Shown one piece after another: positions 27,324 through 36,482 of a DNA stretch of 64,000 nucleotides. The notes beneath the pieces are model-generated. The model made no database searches and was not told the origin of the DNA. It saw nothing but the letters and a program-made list of their open reading frames with translations. Made by a program: the position numbers and the translations under genes. The stretch's first letter is position 1; each line of letters starts with the position of its first letter. Source of the stretch: CAWIHA01 sp963835855 (GTDB lineage: Bacteria; Acidobacteriota; Terriglobia; Bryobacterales; Bryobacteraceae); assembly GCA_963835855.1 (NCBI GenBank), contig CAWIHA010000018.1:220923-284922 (forward strand), written 5' to 3'.

Positions 27324-27835
27324 TGATTGTTGGCAACCCCACCGCAGACTGCACGCCGACGGACCCGGCAGATCCGACGAACCCGACGGATCCCAGTAGC
27401 CCCAATCCGACGGACCCCAACCCGTGCGACAGCTCATCGTCCCCGGATGTCCAATTGGGGGGTGGATTGACAGCACACGCACGTCTGGGAGTGTCAGCAC
27501 ATGATGCTAAAGGGGGCAGTTGCTCAACCACGCCGAATCCGCAGCCTACACCGGCGCCGCAGCAACCCCAGCAGCCACAGCAACCCGCGCCACCGACCCT
27601 GTGGAATAGTGTGGTTAGAGGTACTCTAGAGGGAGGCTCTGATCGGGGGTGCGGTAGGCTGCGCTGTAGGTGCCCTACCGGGATCGGCGGTTGGTGCAGT
27701 GTTTGGCGGCGGCCCTCCTGGCGCGGCGGCAGGGGGAATGGCCGGGTGCGCTACGGTTGGACTGAATGGCCTCATAAGCGGGGGGACGCTAGGGGCTGTG
27801 GGAGGCGCTCTTGATTATTGGCTCTTCCACTAGCT
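27324..27835 (+). pseudogene. Orphan RHS tip 2, 3' part (glycine-rich), frameshifted
   Basis: The tip resumes right after the IS21 end. It has a Pro/Thr/Asp repeat linker (PTDPADPTNPTD), then a Pro/Gln stretch, then at about 27634 an extra G (GAGGCTC for GAGCTC) shifts the frame. With the base removed the frame gives a glycine-zipper-like hydrophobic end (GALIGGAVGCAVGALPG, then GGTLGAVGGAL) and stops at about 27835. Such Gly-xxx-Gly runs suggest membrane insertion, i.e. a pore-type tip. The 3-helix membrane protein next door would suit it as immunity. Confidence 0.6.
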
Positions 27836-27899
27836 CCATTCGGACAGCTCGCCCCGAACGGTTGGAGGAAATTGATATGGGGCTGAGAGGGCTTAGATC

Positions 27900-28208
27900 A
27901 TGGGAACTCTAATGGACTGGCTCGCGGTTCTACTCCTTGCATCACTGTGGACGACAGGCATGCTGACTTGGGGTTATGTCCGCCGTCGGAAGCGACATGC
28001 GCCGCCCGTGCAGACCATTCCTTGGAACAAGCGTTTTGGTGTGTATACCATGACTGCCCTGTTGGGTTTCGACTTCGGGTTGCTGGTTAGATTCGGACCG
28101 CGCTCGCTCCACGGCGGCCTCCTCATCGTGCTTATTGGAGCCAACGTCGGACTGGCCGCGATCGTCCTTGGATTCCGCCTGCTGCGTCCGCTCAACACGG
28201 GTTATTGA
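27900..28208 (+). CDS. Small three-helix membrane protein, candidate immunity to tip 2
   Basis: 102 residues with three hydrophobic helices (about 6-25, 46-62, 72-95) and a basic loop (RRRKRH) after helix 1. ATG 27900 or 27912; a weak GAGAGGG is upstream. It ends where the next RHS fragment begins; in fact its TGA (28206-28208) is in frame with cassette 3. Immunity proteins to membrane-attacking toxins are usually small integral membrane proteins, and this one directly follows a glycine-zipper tip. The family is not recognised. Confidence 0.6.
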   Translation: MGTLMDWLAVLLLASLWTTGMLTWGYVRRRKRHAPPVQTIPWNKRFGVYTMTALLGFDFGLLVRFGPRSLHGGLLIVLIGANVGLAAIVLGFRLLRPLNTGY

Positions 28209-29351
28209 GCATTGCATTATCTTTACGGGCCGGGCGGAGAGAAGCTGGGGACGTACACGCTGTTCAACTTCGCGGGTTACTCCTATTTTCAGGAGGAGAA
28301 GACGAACGTCTATTTTCGGCAGCAGTTGATCTGGGAGGGGCCGCTGGCATCGGGGGACGGCACGGGCGGCGCGCTGGTGCTGGACCGTTTGGGGACGGCG
28401 GTGGTGAAGGACGGCCAGACCTACGCCTACTTCCCGTACGGCGAGCCGCGCGTGGGCACGGGCGACCACTTCGCCACCTACCAGCGCGACGCAACCACGA
28501 ACTTCGATTACGCCATGAACCGGTATTACTCGAACGTGGCCGGCAGGTTTTTGACCCCGGACCCGTACGGAGGCAGCGCGCATGCCGGTGCACCACAGAG
28601 TTGGAATCACTACACATACGCCGGAAATGATCCAGTGAATGGGAGTGATCCGAGCGGGTTGAACATAACCTGGCTGCCGCCGGCTGGTGGAGAGGAGGGT
28701 CCCCCCCAGGATCTCTGCGACCTGTACCCCAATTTGTGTCTTGCAATAGATGCAGGGTATGGCATGCTCGGCGCTGTGAACCCCCTCCGCAACTTCTACA
28801 ACGACCCCTACCGCCAGCCAATCCCGACACCTCCGCAGCCAGGGAAGTGGATACCCCCAGGACTCAAGCCGATCGTTCAGAGCGCGGTGAGGCGGGCCGA
28901 ACACGACCTCCAGCAACCGGATTGTGCGGCGCTGTTCGGTTCGAATGTGCAAGATCCCCAAGCCGCGCTTGACCGCGCCTGGAACAACAACGGGATCCGT
29001 GCATTCACATTTGGGGATGGTCAACCGGCAGGTGTCGGGGCGTTTACGCAGGTCGGATCGAATCCGGTGCAGAACGTCATCTTCATAGCGACCAATCGCT
29101 ACTTTTTCACGGGGATACTAGCGAACGGCCAGCCGGCTTCGGATGCAACCGTCTTCAAGGGCTTAACGCAATTTCAAATTCAAGAAGTAATCCTAATACA
29201 CGAGCTGCTCCACTACACCGGCGTAGTTGGAGACGATAATCAGAACCAGACCATCACGCTTGGAAATGGACAGGTCGTGCAGGGAAGTGAGGGCGTAACC
29301 GCCGCCGTTGTACAGGACTGTATCAAGGATTCCGGCGGTTCCACACCATGA
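28209..29351 (+). CDS. Orphan RHS cassette 3 with zincin-like tip
   Basis: About 380 codons: RHS core end (YYSNVAGRFLTPDPYGG) to the DPSGL hinge at 28661, then a tip of about 230 residues. The tip starts almost as the parent one (NITWLPPAGGEEGPPQ against NVTWLPPAGGEEGPPQ) and then diverges: DCAALFG, the zinc motif LIHELLHYTG and a C-terminal QDC, the same Cys/HExxH/Cys order as the parent tip. There is no start site; TTG 28212 is only the first possible codon. It is thus probably silent unless recombined into the parent gene. The next gene overlaps its stop by ATGA. Confidence 0.82.
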   Translation, partial: ALHYLYGPGGEKLGTYTLFNFAGYSYFQEEKTNVYFRQQLIWEGPLASGDGTGGALVLDRLGTAVVKDGQTYAYFPYGEPRVGTGDHFATYQRDATTNFDYAMNRYYSNVAGRFLTPDPYGGSAHAGAPQSWNHYTYAGNDPVNGSDPSGLNITWLPPAGGEEGPPQDLCDLYPNLCLAIDAGYGMLGAVNPLRNFYNDPYRQPIPTPPQPGKWIPPGLKPIVQSAVRRAEHDLQQPDCAALFGSNVQDPQAALDRAWNNNGIRAFTFGDGQPAGVGAFTQVGSNPVQNVIFIATNRYFFTGILANGQPASDATVFKGLTQFQIQEVILIHELLHYTGVVGDDNQNQTITLGNGQVVQGSEGVTAAVVQDCIKDSGGSTP

Positions 29352-29754
29352 GCCGCATATTGCTTTTGCGTTTTTTGGTTGCATCAGGGATTGTTAGCGC
29401 GGTCTGCGGCGTTGGGCAATGCGCCGCCACTCCGACGCAGACAATCAAGGGCATGGTTGTAGATCCATCTGGCGGACCCTTGATGGGAGGCGTCGTGAGT
29501 CTCGTCCGGCTAAACCGGCATCAAGAACGGGAAACCGTGGCAACCGGCACCGTGGACAGGGAGGGTGGCTTCCACTTGCAGTTCAGATCCCACGGGCGCT
29601 ATGACTCACAGTCAAATCCTGGGGCTTCCATCCGGTCACGATCAAGCTGAATATCGCAAGAGGCGTACATGAAGTTGATGTCGGCACGGTGAAAGTGCTC
29701 TATGCCGACTGCTCGGAAGCGATCTGTGACGACTTTGTAGGCGGGAAGCGGTGA
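29348..29754 (+). pseudogene. Secreted carboxypeptidase-regulatory-like protein, frameshifted
   Basis: A signal peptide precedes a beta-sandwich of the carboxypeptidase regulatory type: QTIKGMVVDPSGGPLMGGVV, then TVDREGGFHLQF. At about 29603 one base is missing; restoring it continues the strand pattern (KSWGFHPVTIKLNIARGVHE) to a Cys-containing end at 29754. ATG 29348 overlaps the stop of the zincin tip as ATGA, so the two would be translated as a pair. It could be the periplasmic immunity partner of tip 3. Confidence 0.6.
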
Positions 29755-29768
29755 CGGTACCAGGGGCA

Positions 29769-30239
29769 ATGGATAACTACGCAATAGCAAAAGAACGGCC
29801 GGTGCGACGAACGATCGCTCTCTTATCCCTGTTTGCGATCTCTGCGGCGTGTGCTTGGCCCCAGGAAAGCGTGACCGCAAAGCGAATCGTGGGGCCGCGT
29901 TACCCTGCCCTTGCCCGTATCGCCCTAGTGCAAGGGAAGGTGGAACTATTAGCCCTGATCTCCAGGGATGGGAGCGTGCAGGACATCCGCAAGCTGTCAG
30001 GTCATGACCTACTCGTACCCACCGCGAAGGACGCGCTGTCGAAGTGGTCGTTTACCAAGTGCGGGTCCTCGTCCGGCGTCTGCGAGGCTAAAGTCGTGTT
30101 CCTGTTCAAGCTGCAGCGGGAACCCTGTGATGTCACCGGTTGTCCACCGCCTTTCGAGGTAGATCTGCCTGACACCATCATCGTCAGAGCACCGCCGCCG
30201 ATACCCATTGTGGACCGCGCACCTACGCGCGAGAAGTAG
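29769..30239 (+). CDS. Secreted TonB-C-like protein, second copy
   Basis: 156 residues from ATG 29769 (GTG 29751 overlaps the preceding stop and is an alternative). A signal peptide (IALLSLFAISAACAWPQ) is followed by a TonB-C-like domain: YPALARIALVQGKVELLALI, SRDGSVQDIRKLSG, DALSKWSF. It shares layout and the EVDLPDTI/EVNLPDKV end with the protein at 23932. Cys occur in KCGSSSGVC and PCDVTGC. It lies after zincin tip 3 as its homologue lies after the parent zincin tip. Confidence 0.65.
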   Translation: MDNYAIAKERPVRRTIALLSLFAISAACAWPQESVTAKRIVGPRYPALARIALVQGKVELLALISRDGSVQDIRKLSGHDLLVPTAKDALSKWSFTKCGSSSGVCEAKVVFLFKLQREPCDVTGCPPPFEVDLPDTIIVRAPPPIPIVDRAPTREK

Positions 30240-30321
30240 GTCATAACTGCGGGAGGCGCTCGCGGACGAGCTGCGGGACCGCGAGCTTGAAGGTTGGGAA
30301 AATCACGCCACGTTATCCACA

Positions 30322-31823
30322 GACTATGTTTCGGGCGAAGAAGTGAACACAGCTACGATTCGCTGAACCGGCTGGTGCTGGCGCAGACCACCGGCTCGCA
30401 GTGGGGGCAATCCTTCAGCTACGATGGATTCGGGAACCTGACCTCGGAGCAGGCGACCAAGGGCACGGCCTACTCGGCGAACTTCAACTACAATGCGACG
30501 ACCAACCGCATCACCACGGCGGGCTACCAGTACGACGCCAACGGCAACCTGACCGCCATGCCGAATGCGGGCATGAGCTACGATATCGAAAACCGGCTGG
30601 CGCAGGCCACGCAGACGGTGAACGGGACCGAGCTCTACGGATATGGCCTGGGCAACCGGCGGGTGTGGAAGCAGTTGGCGGACGGGAGCCAGGAGGTGTA
30701 TTTTTACGGGCCGGGCGGGGAGAAGCTGGGGACGTACACGCTCAGCTCCGGGGCTTACCCCTATTTTCAGGAGGAGAAGACGGACGTTTATTTCCGGCAG
30801 CAGTTGATCTGGGAGGGGCCGCTCGGATCGGGGACCGGCACAGGCGGCGCGCTGGTGCTGGACCGGCAGGGGACGGCGGTGGTGAAAGACGGCAAGACCT
30901 ACGCGTACTTCCCGTACGGCGAGCCGCGCGTGGGCACAGGCGACCACTACGCGACCTACCAGCGCGACGCGACCACCGGCTTCGATTACGCCCTGAACCG
31001 CTACTACTCGAACGTGGCGGGGAGGTTCTTGACCCCGGACCCGAGCTCGACCGCTTACTTAGACAATCCACAAAGCTGGAACCAGTATGCGTACGCGAGC
31101 AATGATCCCATAAACCTAACAGACCCATCCGGTCTTGACATTTGGTGGAACGGCCCAGACGATGGAGGCGACGGCGGAGGCGACGATGGAGGCGACCCTT
31201 GGGGCACAGGACCAAGCGGCATTCCTTTTGGCGTTGTGATCACCGGTGGCGGCGGTTATTTCAGGGTCGCCCAAGTCGACGCGGGGACCACTCAATACGC
31301 CCACAAGCAGCTGGCCGACAGACTGAAGAACTTTGGCGACAGCAACTGTGCCCACGTGCTTCGCCGCGTCCTTGGAGACTCGACCTACCAGACTAGCGAC
31401 CTCCGCAGCTGGGCGCAAAACACGCTCTTTTATAACTTCATCGACCCGAAGTACGGCAACCTGCCGGTTTCCGCCATTTGGGACATAAAAAGCACGAATA
31501 CTATGTACCCACCTCCAGGCGGCGCGGATGCTTATGTCTTCAATACATCGCCCCTGAAGTATTCTCCTATCGCGATCAACGGTTCGGAGTTTTATAAGAT
31601 GAGCAAAAAGTTCACGGAGAACGCTCTTCTGCATGAGCTTCTGCACAGCTACTTGAGGCAGTTTATAAAGAAGGTGCCCGCCTTAGGTGACGCTGGTGAT
31701 GCTGGTATGTTCAACGCATTCAAGAAGTATGGTCTGACGAATACAATGGGCACCGAATCTATCTCTGCGTGGTTGTCTACGGATTGCAGATACACGCCAA
31801 CAAACCTCACCTGGTACCAGTGA
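30322..31823 (+). CDS. Orphan RHS cassette 4 with zincin-like tip
   Basis: RHS core homology starts at about 30322 (DYVSGEEV); one T is missing near 30348 relative to the parent, so the first codons are out of frame with the rest. The core ends at DPSGL (about 31137). The tip has an acidic Gly/Asp linker, NCAHVLRRVLG, the zinc motif LLHELLHSYL and a late Cys in STDCRY: the same order as the parent and cassette 3, though otherwise quite different. It lacks a start site, as a silent displaced tip. A secreted TIMP-like protein follows after 58 bases. Confidence 0.8.
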
Positions 31824-31881
31824 CCGCGACGCAGCAGGTCAGCTAAGGCGTGTTTCGATTTTGCGCCCGGAGGTAAATGAA

Positions 31882-32427
31882 ATGAGAAGTCCATATTGGC
31901 TTTTACTCAACGCGGTTGCTGCAGCTTTCGTATTGGCGACTGCGACGCCCGCCAACGCCTGTTCATGTCACAGAATACCGCCGCCGGAGGCCCTACAGAG
32001 TTCTGTGGTTGTGTTCCACGGAGTCGCAATTGAGATCGAGCATTTACATATATTAAAGGCCCCTGACCCCGCCACAGGGGAGGCGCGGAGCTGGATTCCG
32101 GAGCTCAATGATTTGGTTGTGGTGACCTTGGAGGTGGATGAGTACTGGAAGGGCCCTGTGACACCCCTTATGAAGGTGTACTCGGTGGCTCGTGCTTCGA
32201 TGTGCGATGGATACGAGTTCTCGGCGGGGAAACAGTATCTGGTCTATGCCGTCGGGCCGCCGGTCGCTGGGCACACAGGACCAGAGGGTCAGGAGGTTCT
32301 CAGCCGCTTCGGAAAAGAGCCCGTGTACGAAATCTCAGTTTGCCCTGGTCCTATACTTCCCGGCGGGCTTGAACTGGCCAGGACCGTTCTCGGCATCGGT
32401 CACGTCGTGAAGGAATACTACAAGTAG
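31882..32427 (+). CDS. Secreted TIMP/netrin-like protein, candidate inhibitor of zincin tip 4
   Basis: 181 residues from ATG 31882 (GGAGG at 31869-31873, 8 bases away). The 26-residue signal peptide ends TATPANA, so signal peptidase I would leave Cys-Ser-Cys as the mature N-terminus. In TIMP/NTR-domain inhibitors the N-terminal Cys of a C-x-C chelates the catalytic zinc of the target metalloprotease. The downstream VVVFHGVAIEI and VTLEVDEYWKG strands suit an NTR-type beta barrel, and the only other two Cys (MCDGYEF, SVCPGP) would allow the two C-x-C disulfides. It directly follows a zincin tip. Seen: the C-S-C after a cleavage site and the gene order. Inferred: inhibition of the tip. Confidence 0.65.
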   Translation: MRSPYWLLLNAVAAAFVLATATPANACSCHRIPPPEALQSSVVVFHGVAIEIEHLHILKAPDPATGEARSWIPELNDLVVVTLEVDEYWKGPVTPLMKVYSVARASMCDGYEFSAGKQYLVYAVGPPVAGHTGPEGQEVLSRFGKEPVYEISVCPGPILPGGLELARTVLGIGHVVKEYYK

Positions 32428-32547
32428 CAAGAGCCGTCGAACGAAGACCGTGGCCGGCCCCATGCGCCCGGACCACCGCTACTACTCGAACGTGGGTGGC
32501 CGGTTCTTGGCGGGACGGGCGCTGATACGCATACCTTCTCCACGCAA

Positions 32548-34067
32548 AATAACGGCCGCATCACGCAACTGGAGAACTACATTTCAGGCCAAGAAGTGAA
32601 CTACAGCTACGATTCGCTGAACCGGCTGGTTCTGGCGCAGACGACCAGCTCGCTATGGGGGCAATCGTTCAGCTACGATGGGTTCGGGAACCTGACCTCG
32701 GAGCAGGCGACCCAGGGCACAGCCTACTCGGCCAATTTCAACTACGATGCCACGACGAATCGCATCACCACGGCCGGCTATCAGTACGACGCCAACGGCA
32801 ACCTGACCGCGATGCCGAATGCAGGCATGAGCTACGATATCGAGAACCGGCTGGCGCAGGCCACGCAGACGGTGAACGGGACGGAGTTCTACGGATATGG
32901 CCTGGGCAACCGGCGGGTGTGGAAGCAGTTGGCGGGCGGGAGCCAGGAGGTGTATTTTTACGGGCCGGGCGGAGAGAAGCTGGGCACGTACGCGGTGATG
33001 AGCTCCGGCTACTTTCTCTTGCTGGAGAAGAAGACGGACGTGTATTTCCGGCAGCAGTTGATTTGGGAAGGGCCGCTGGCCTCGGGGACGGGCGCGGGCG
33101 GGGCGCTGGTGCTGGACCGTTTGGGGACGGCGGTGGTGAAGGACGGCCAGAAGTACGCGTACTTCCCGTACGGCGAGCCGCGCGTGGGCGCGGGCGACCA
33201 CTTCGCGACTTACCAGCGCGACGCGACCACCGGCTTCGATTACGCCCTGAACCGCTACTACTCGAACGTGGCGGGAAGGTTTTTGACCCCGGACCCGTAT
33301 CGCGGCAGCGCGCGGCGCAGTAACCCGCAGAGCTGGAATAGGTATGAGTATGCGGGCGACGACCCGGTGAATTTCAATGACCCCACGGGCCTCGTAAACT
33401 GGTGGCAGGTAGCAAAGGGGGTCGGGCAGGCGGGAAGCGGTTTCCTTTTGGGACTCGTGACGGCAGGTGCAAACATTGGTACCTCCGGCTTGGCGGTACT
33501 GCCGACGATAGGCGCGACGATGACAGCCGCAAGTCTTATTGGTATTGGCTCATATAACTTCGCCGCGGGGCTGGCAGATAATATTCCGGCTCAGAATTCG
33601 GCGCAGGCCGAGCAGCAGTTTGGAACGCTGACTAATCCAATAGGTGCTATGGCTACGTTCGGGGCGTACCTATTCGGCGCGTCCGACCCGGTGCAAATTG
33701 GGCAATTCGCCGCCGCTGCATATGACATCACGGCCAACATCCCCACCCTCCTGACCCCCGGTAGCAGCACGTCTAGCCTGATAAACGGCATAGTCTCCGT
33801 CAACCAGGGGTAAATGCCGCTATTGATCTGACTACGCCGACTGCTCCGATTCCTGTTTACACTGCACCAATTACGGTAAACGGTACCCAGGATCCGGTGC
33901 CGTATTACGTAGCGCCCCTACCAGAGGTGATCTCAGATCCTGGCACGGCTGCCGTCGGCCCGCCGTTCTCCTTCGCACTCAACGAGAGCCTTTTGGCCGA
34001 TTGGACGCCCAGCGACGAGACCTGGTTTGAGTCGTTCGTGACCTCGGACAGGGTACCCGTCCGGTGA
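32548..34067 (+). pseudogene. Orphan RHS cassette 5, hydrophobic tip, frameshifted and cut at IS66
   Basis: RHS core homology runs from about 32548 to the DPTGL hinge (33393), followed by a Gly/Ala-rich hydrophobic tip (GFLLGLVTAGANIGTSGLAV, GIGSYNFAAGLADN). A missing G in the run at 33807-33810 ends the frame at 33813; restoring it continues for about 85 codons to a TGA at 34065 that belongs to the IS66 end, so the true end of the tip is lost. No immunity gene remains on this side. It may be a membrane-active tip. Confidence 0.7.
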
Positions 34068-34089
34068 ACGCATGTTGAGGCGTTCACGT

Positions 34090-35680
34090 GAGCGCGGTGC
34101 CGGGGCGGAACGGTATCAGGCAGTAGCCGTCGCCTGGGCGGCCAGCCATTTGTCGGGCAGCAGTTCCTCGAGCCGATTCTTGGGGTGGGCGCTGATCCGC
34201 TGCGAACACGTCGCGCAGGTAGGCGAACGGATCGATGTGATGCCGCTTGCAGGTGGCGATGAGACTGGTCAGCACGGCCGCCGTACGTCCGCCGTTGTCG
34301 CTGCCAAAGAACGTCCAGTTGCGGCGGCCCACCGCCACCCCGCGCAGGCTGCGCTCGGCGCCGTTGTTGTCGATCTCCAGATCGCCGTCCTCGGCAGTAG
34401 CGCACCAGCGCGTCCCAGTTCGATAACGTGTAGGCGATGGCTTGGCCGATGGGACTCTTCGGCAACACCTGCGGCCGCTCCCGTTCCAGATACGCCTTGA
34501 TGTCGGCCAGGATCGGCCGGGACCGCTCCTGGCGTAGCGCCTGGCGCTGCCGGCGCGTCCAGTTCTGCCCTCGCGCGCCTCGCGCTCGACGTCGTACAGC
34601 AGATGGATGTAGGCCAGCATCACCATCGAGCGCATGATGTCCGACGACTGCGCCTCAAAGTACTTCCGTCTGGCGTGCGCCATGCACGCCACCTCCGTGA
34701 CGCCGCGCGTCGGCATCTTTGTAGATCTCGTCGTAGCCGGAGTAGGCGTCCGCCTGCAGATATCCGCGGAAGTCCTTCAGAAACTCATCCGGCCCGTCCC
34801 GGCTGCGGTTCGGCGTGTAGTCGTACACCGTGTAGGGATGCTCCGCGTCCCCCACGTAAGTCCAGATCCGGCCGGTGCGCGTGCGCGGCAACTCCGGGTC
34901 CAGCACCGGCACCGGCGTGTCGTCGGTCTGCACCACCTTCGAACTCAGCGCCCGCTGCTTCATCAGCTCGTAGAGCGGGCTCGACCAGTTCCGCGCACTG
35001 CCGCATCCAATCCGCACATCGTCTGGCGCGACAGCTCCACGCCCTGCCGCGCGAAGATCGCTTCCTGCCGGTGCAGCGGAAGATGATCGCCATACTTGCT
35101 GACCGCCACGTGCGCCAGCAGGCCCGGCCCCGCCAGGCCCTTCTCGATCGGCGCCGCCGGCTTCTGGCGCCGTGACCACCGTGCAGCCCTTCGGGCAGGC
35201 GTACTTCTGGCAGGCTTCCTCGATCACGTCGCAGCGAGGCCGGCACATACTCCAGTCGCTCGCTGATCTCCTCGCCGATGTGCTTCAGCTCGCCGTGACA
35301 CTCGGGGCAGTGCCGCTCCGCTTCGGCCAGGTCGTACACCACGCGCCGCCGCTTCAGCGACTTCGGCAAGCCGCTGCCGTCCGTGTCCCTGCGGAGTGGG
35401 CCGCGGGGCGCTGCTGGCCGGCTTCGGTTCGGGCGGCGGCTCCTGCCCGGTGCTGGCGATCTCGGCCGCGAACATGAACAACTGGTTCTCGTCCACCCGC
35501 TCGCGTTTCTGCCCGTAGCGGTGGCGCAGCAACTGTTCCAGCCAGTGCCGCACCCGCTGGAGTTCGTGCTCCTTGGCCGCCAGTTGCGCCTCGGGTGGCG
35601 TCCAGTTGCGCCAGCGTGCGCAGCAGCATCTGCTGCAGCGCGGCCGCGTCGTTGGGCAGGTTGTTGGGATCGATCTCCAT
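34090..35680 (-). pseudogene. tnpC: IS66 transposase TnpC, multiple frameshifts
   Basis: Starts at ATG 35680 (MEIDPNNLPNDAAALQQML) and would encode about 520 residues, but the frame changes about seven times. Recognisable pieces, in order: the leucine-zipper/helical N-terminus (HWLEQLLRHRYGQKRERVD), the zinc-binding section, the DDE domain (VVQTDDTPVPVLDP, LQADAYSGYDEIY), then CMAHARRKYFEAQ and the end DNNGAERSLRG with SNGGRTAAVL-like DNGGRTAAVLTSL. All conserved blocks are present, only out of register. Confidence 0.85.
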
Positions 35681-35699
35681 CGCGAGTAAGTAGTAACGT

Positions 35700-35728
35700 A
35701 TACTACGACTTACTACAATTACTGTCAA
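35700..35728 (-). promoter_or_regulatory. Promoter for IS66 tnpC
   Basis: On the minus strand TTGACA (complement of 35723-35728) and TAGTAT (complement of 35700-35705) are 17 bases apart in an AT-rich gap, about 20 bases before the tnpC ATG. Confidence 0.6.
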
Positions 35729-36143
35729 CGAATAAAGAACAAACAGATGCGATTATTGTTTTAGCGGCTTCCGGTTCCGCGCGCGTCCTCACTCGCGCCG
35801 CCGGCAACGCGTAGCGCTTCCTTCGCCGCCCCTTGCTCAGATCGATGCCTTCCAGCAGCACCCCCAGCTCCCAGGCCGCGATCTCCCGCCGCCCCGTCTG
35901 GGCGAACGGAAACTGGAACGTCCCCGCCTCCAGCCGCTTGTACCAGATCACCCAGCCGTCCCGGTCCCAGTACAGGATCTTCAGCCGGTCGCTGCGCTTG
36001 TTGCAGAACACCAGCAGGTGGCCGGAGAACGGATTGCAGCGGATGATGTGCTCGGCCATCATCGACAGGCCGTCGAAGCTGCGCCGCATGTCGCAGGCCA
36101 CGGTGCACAGGTACACCTTGATGGCGGCCGGGAAGCTCAGCAT
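35703..36143 (-). CDS. tnpB: IS66 accessory protein TnpB
   Basis: 146 residues from ATG 36143. The family core is intact (KVYLCTVACDMRRSFDGL, LLVFCNKRSDRLKIL, WDRDGWVIWYKRLEAGTF). Usual length is about 115-120; the last 30 residues after RRKRYALP look off-family and may result from a frameshift near 35820, since another frame ends at 35761. It is needed with TnpA for IS66 transposition; its exact role is unknown. Confidence 0.8.
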   Translation of the reverse strand: MLSFPAAIKVYLCTVACDMRRSFDGLSMMAEHIIRCNPFSGHLLVFCNKRSDRLKILYWDRDGWVIWYKRLEAGTFQFPFAQTGRREIAAWELGVLLEGIDLSKGRRRKRYALPAARVRTRAEPEAAKTIIASVCSLFVDSNCSKS

Positions 36144-36482
36144 CCCGGCTCGTTCCAACGCCGCCAGCACCGACCGCAACGTCGGCTTCATCGACGCCCT
36201 TGGCGATTCGCAGCCGGCGCCCGCCGGCCAGCACCAACTCGATGCCGGCATCCGGCGTCGCCTGCCTCGCCGCTGACCAGGGCGAAACTCGCCGGTCCCA
36301 CCCCGCTTCTTCGGCTGCGGAGCCTGCCGCGCGGCCGACAGATGCCGCTGCCACCAATAGAACTGGCTCTCATGCAGCTTCCGCTGCCGGCAGAACTCGC
36401 GGATCGACAAGCCGCTTCGCGCGGCTTCGTGAACCGCCTTCCGCCAAAACCGCGCCTTCTCCAAGTCTGGTTTGTGCCCCAC
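36144..36482 (-). pseudogene. tnpA: IS66 accessory protein TnpA, frameshifted
   Basis: GTG 36482 with GAGGAGG upstream starts a helix-turn-helix protein (ARFWRKAVHEAARSGLSIRE, RQRKLHESQFYWWQRHL). The conserved second half (GIELVLAGGRRLRIAKGVDEA, quoted over 36190-36250) is in a different frame, so at least two indels separate it from the start and one more (an extra G after GATGAAGCC) from the end. Confidence 0.7.

Noticed and set aside
25095..27330. A target-site duplication at the IS21 ends
   Set aside because: The bases outside the ends (GTCAACGCGC on the left, TGATTGTTGG on the right) do not match at 4-8 bases; the exact element edges are uncertain by a few bases.
34065..34095. Hairpin GTGAACGC...GCGTTCAC as a terminator for the RHS island
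   Set aside because: It belongs to the IS66 end and has no T-run after it.
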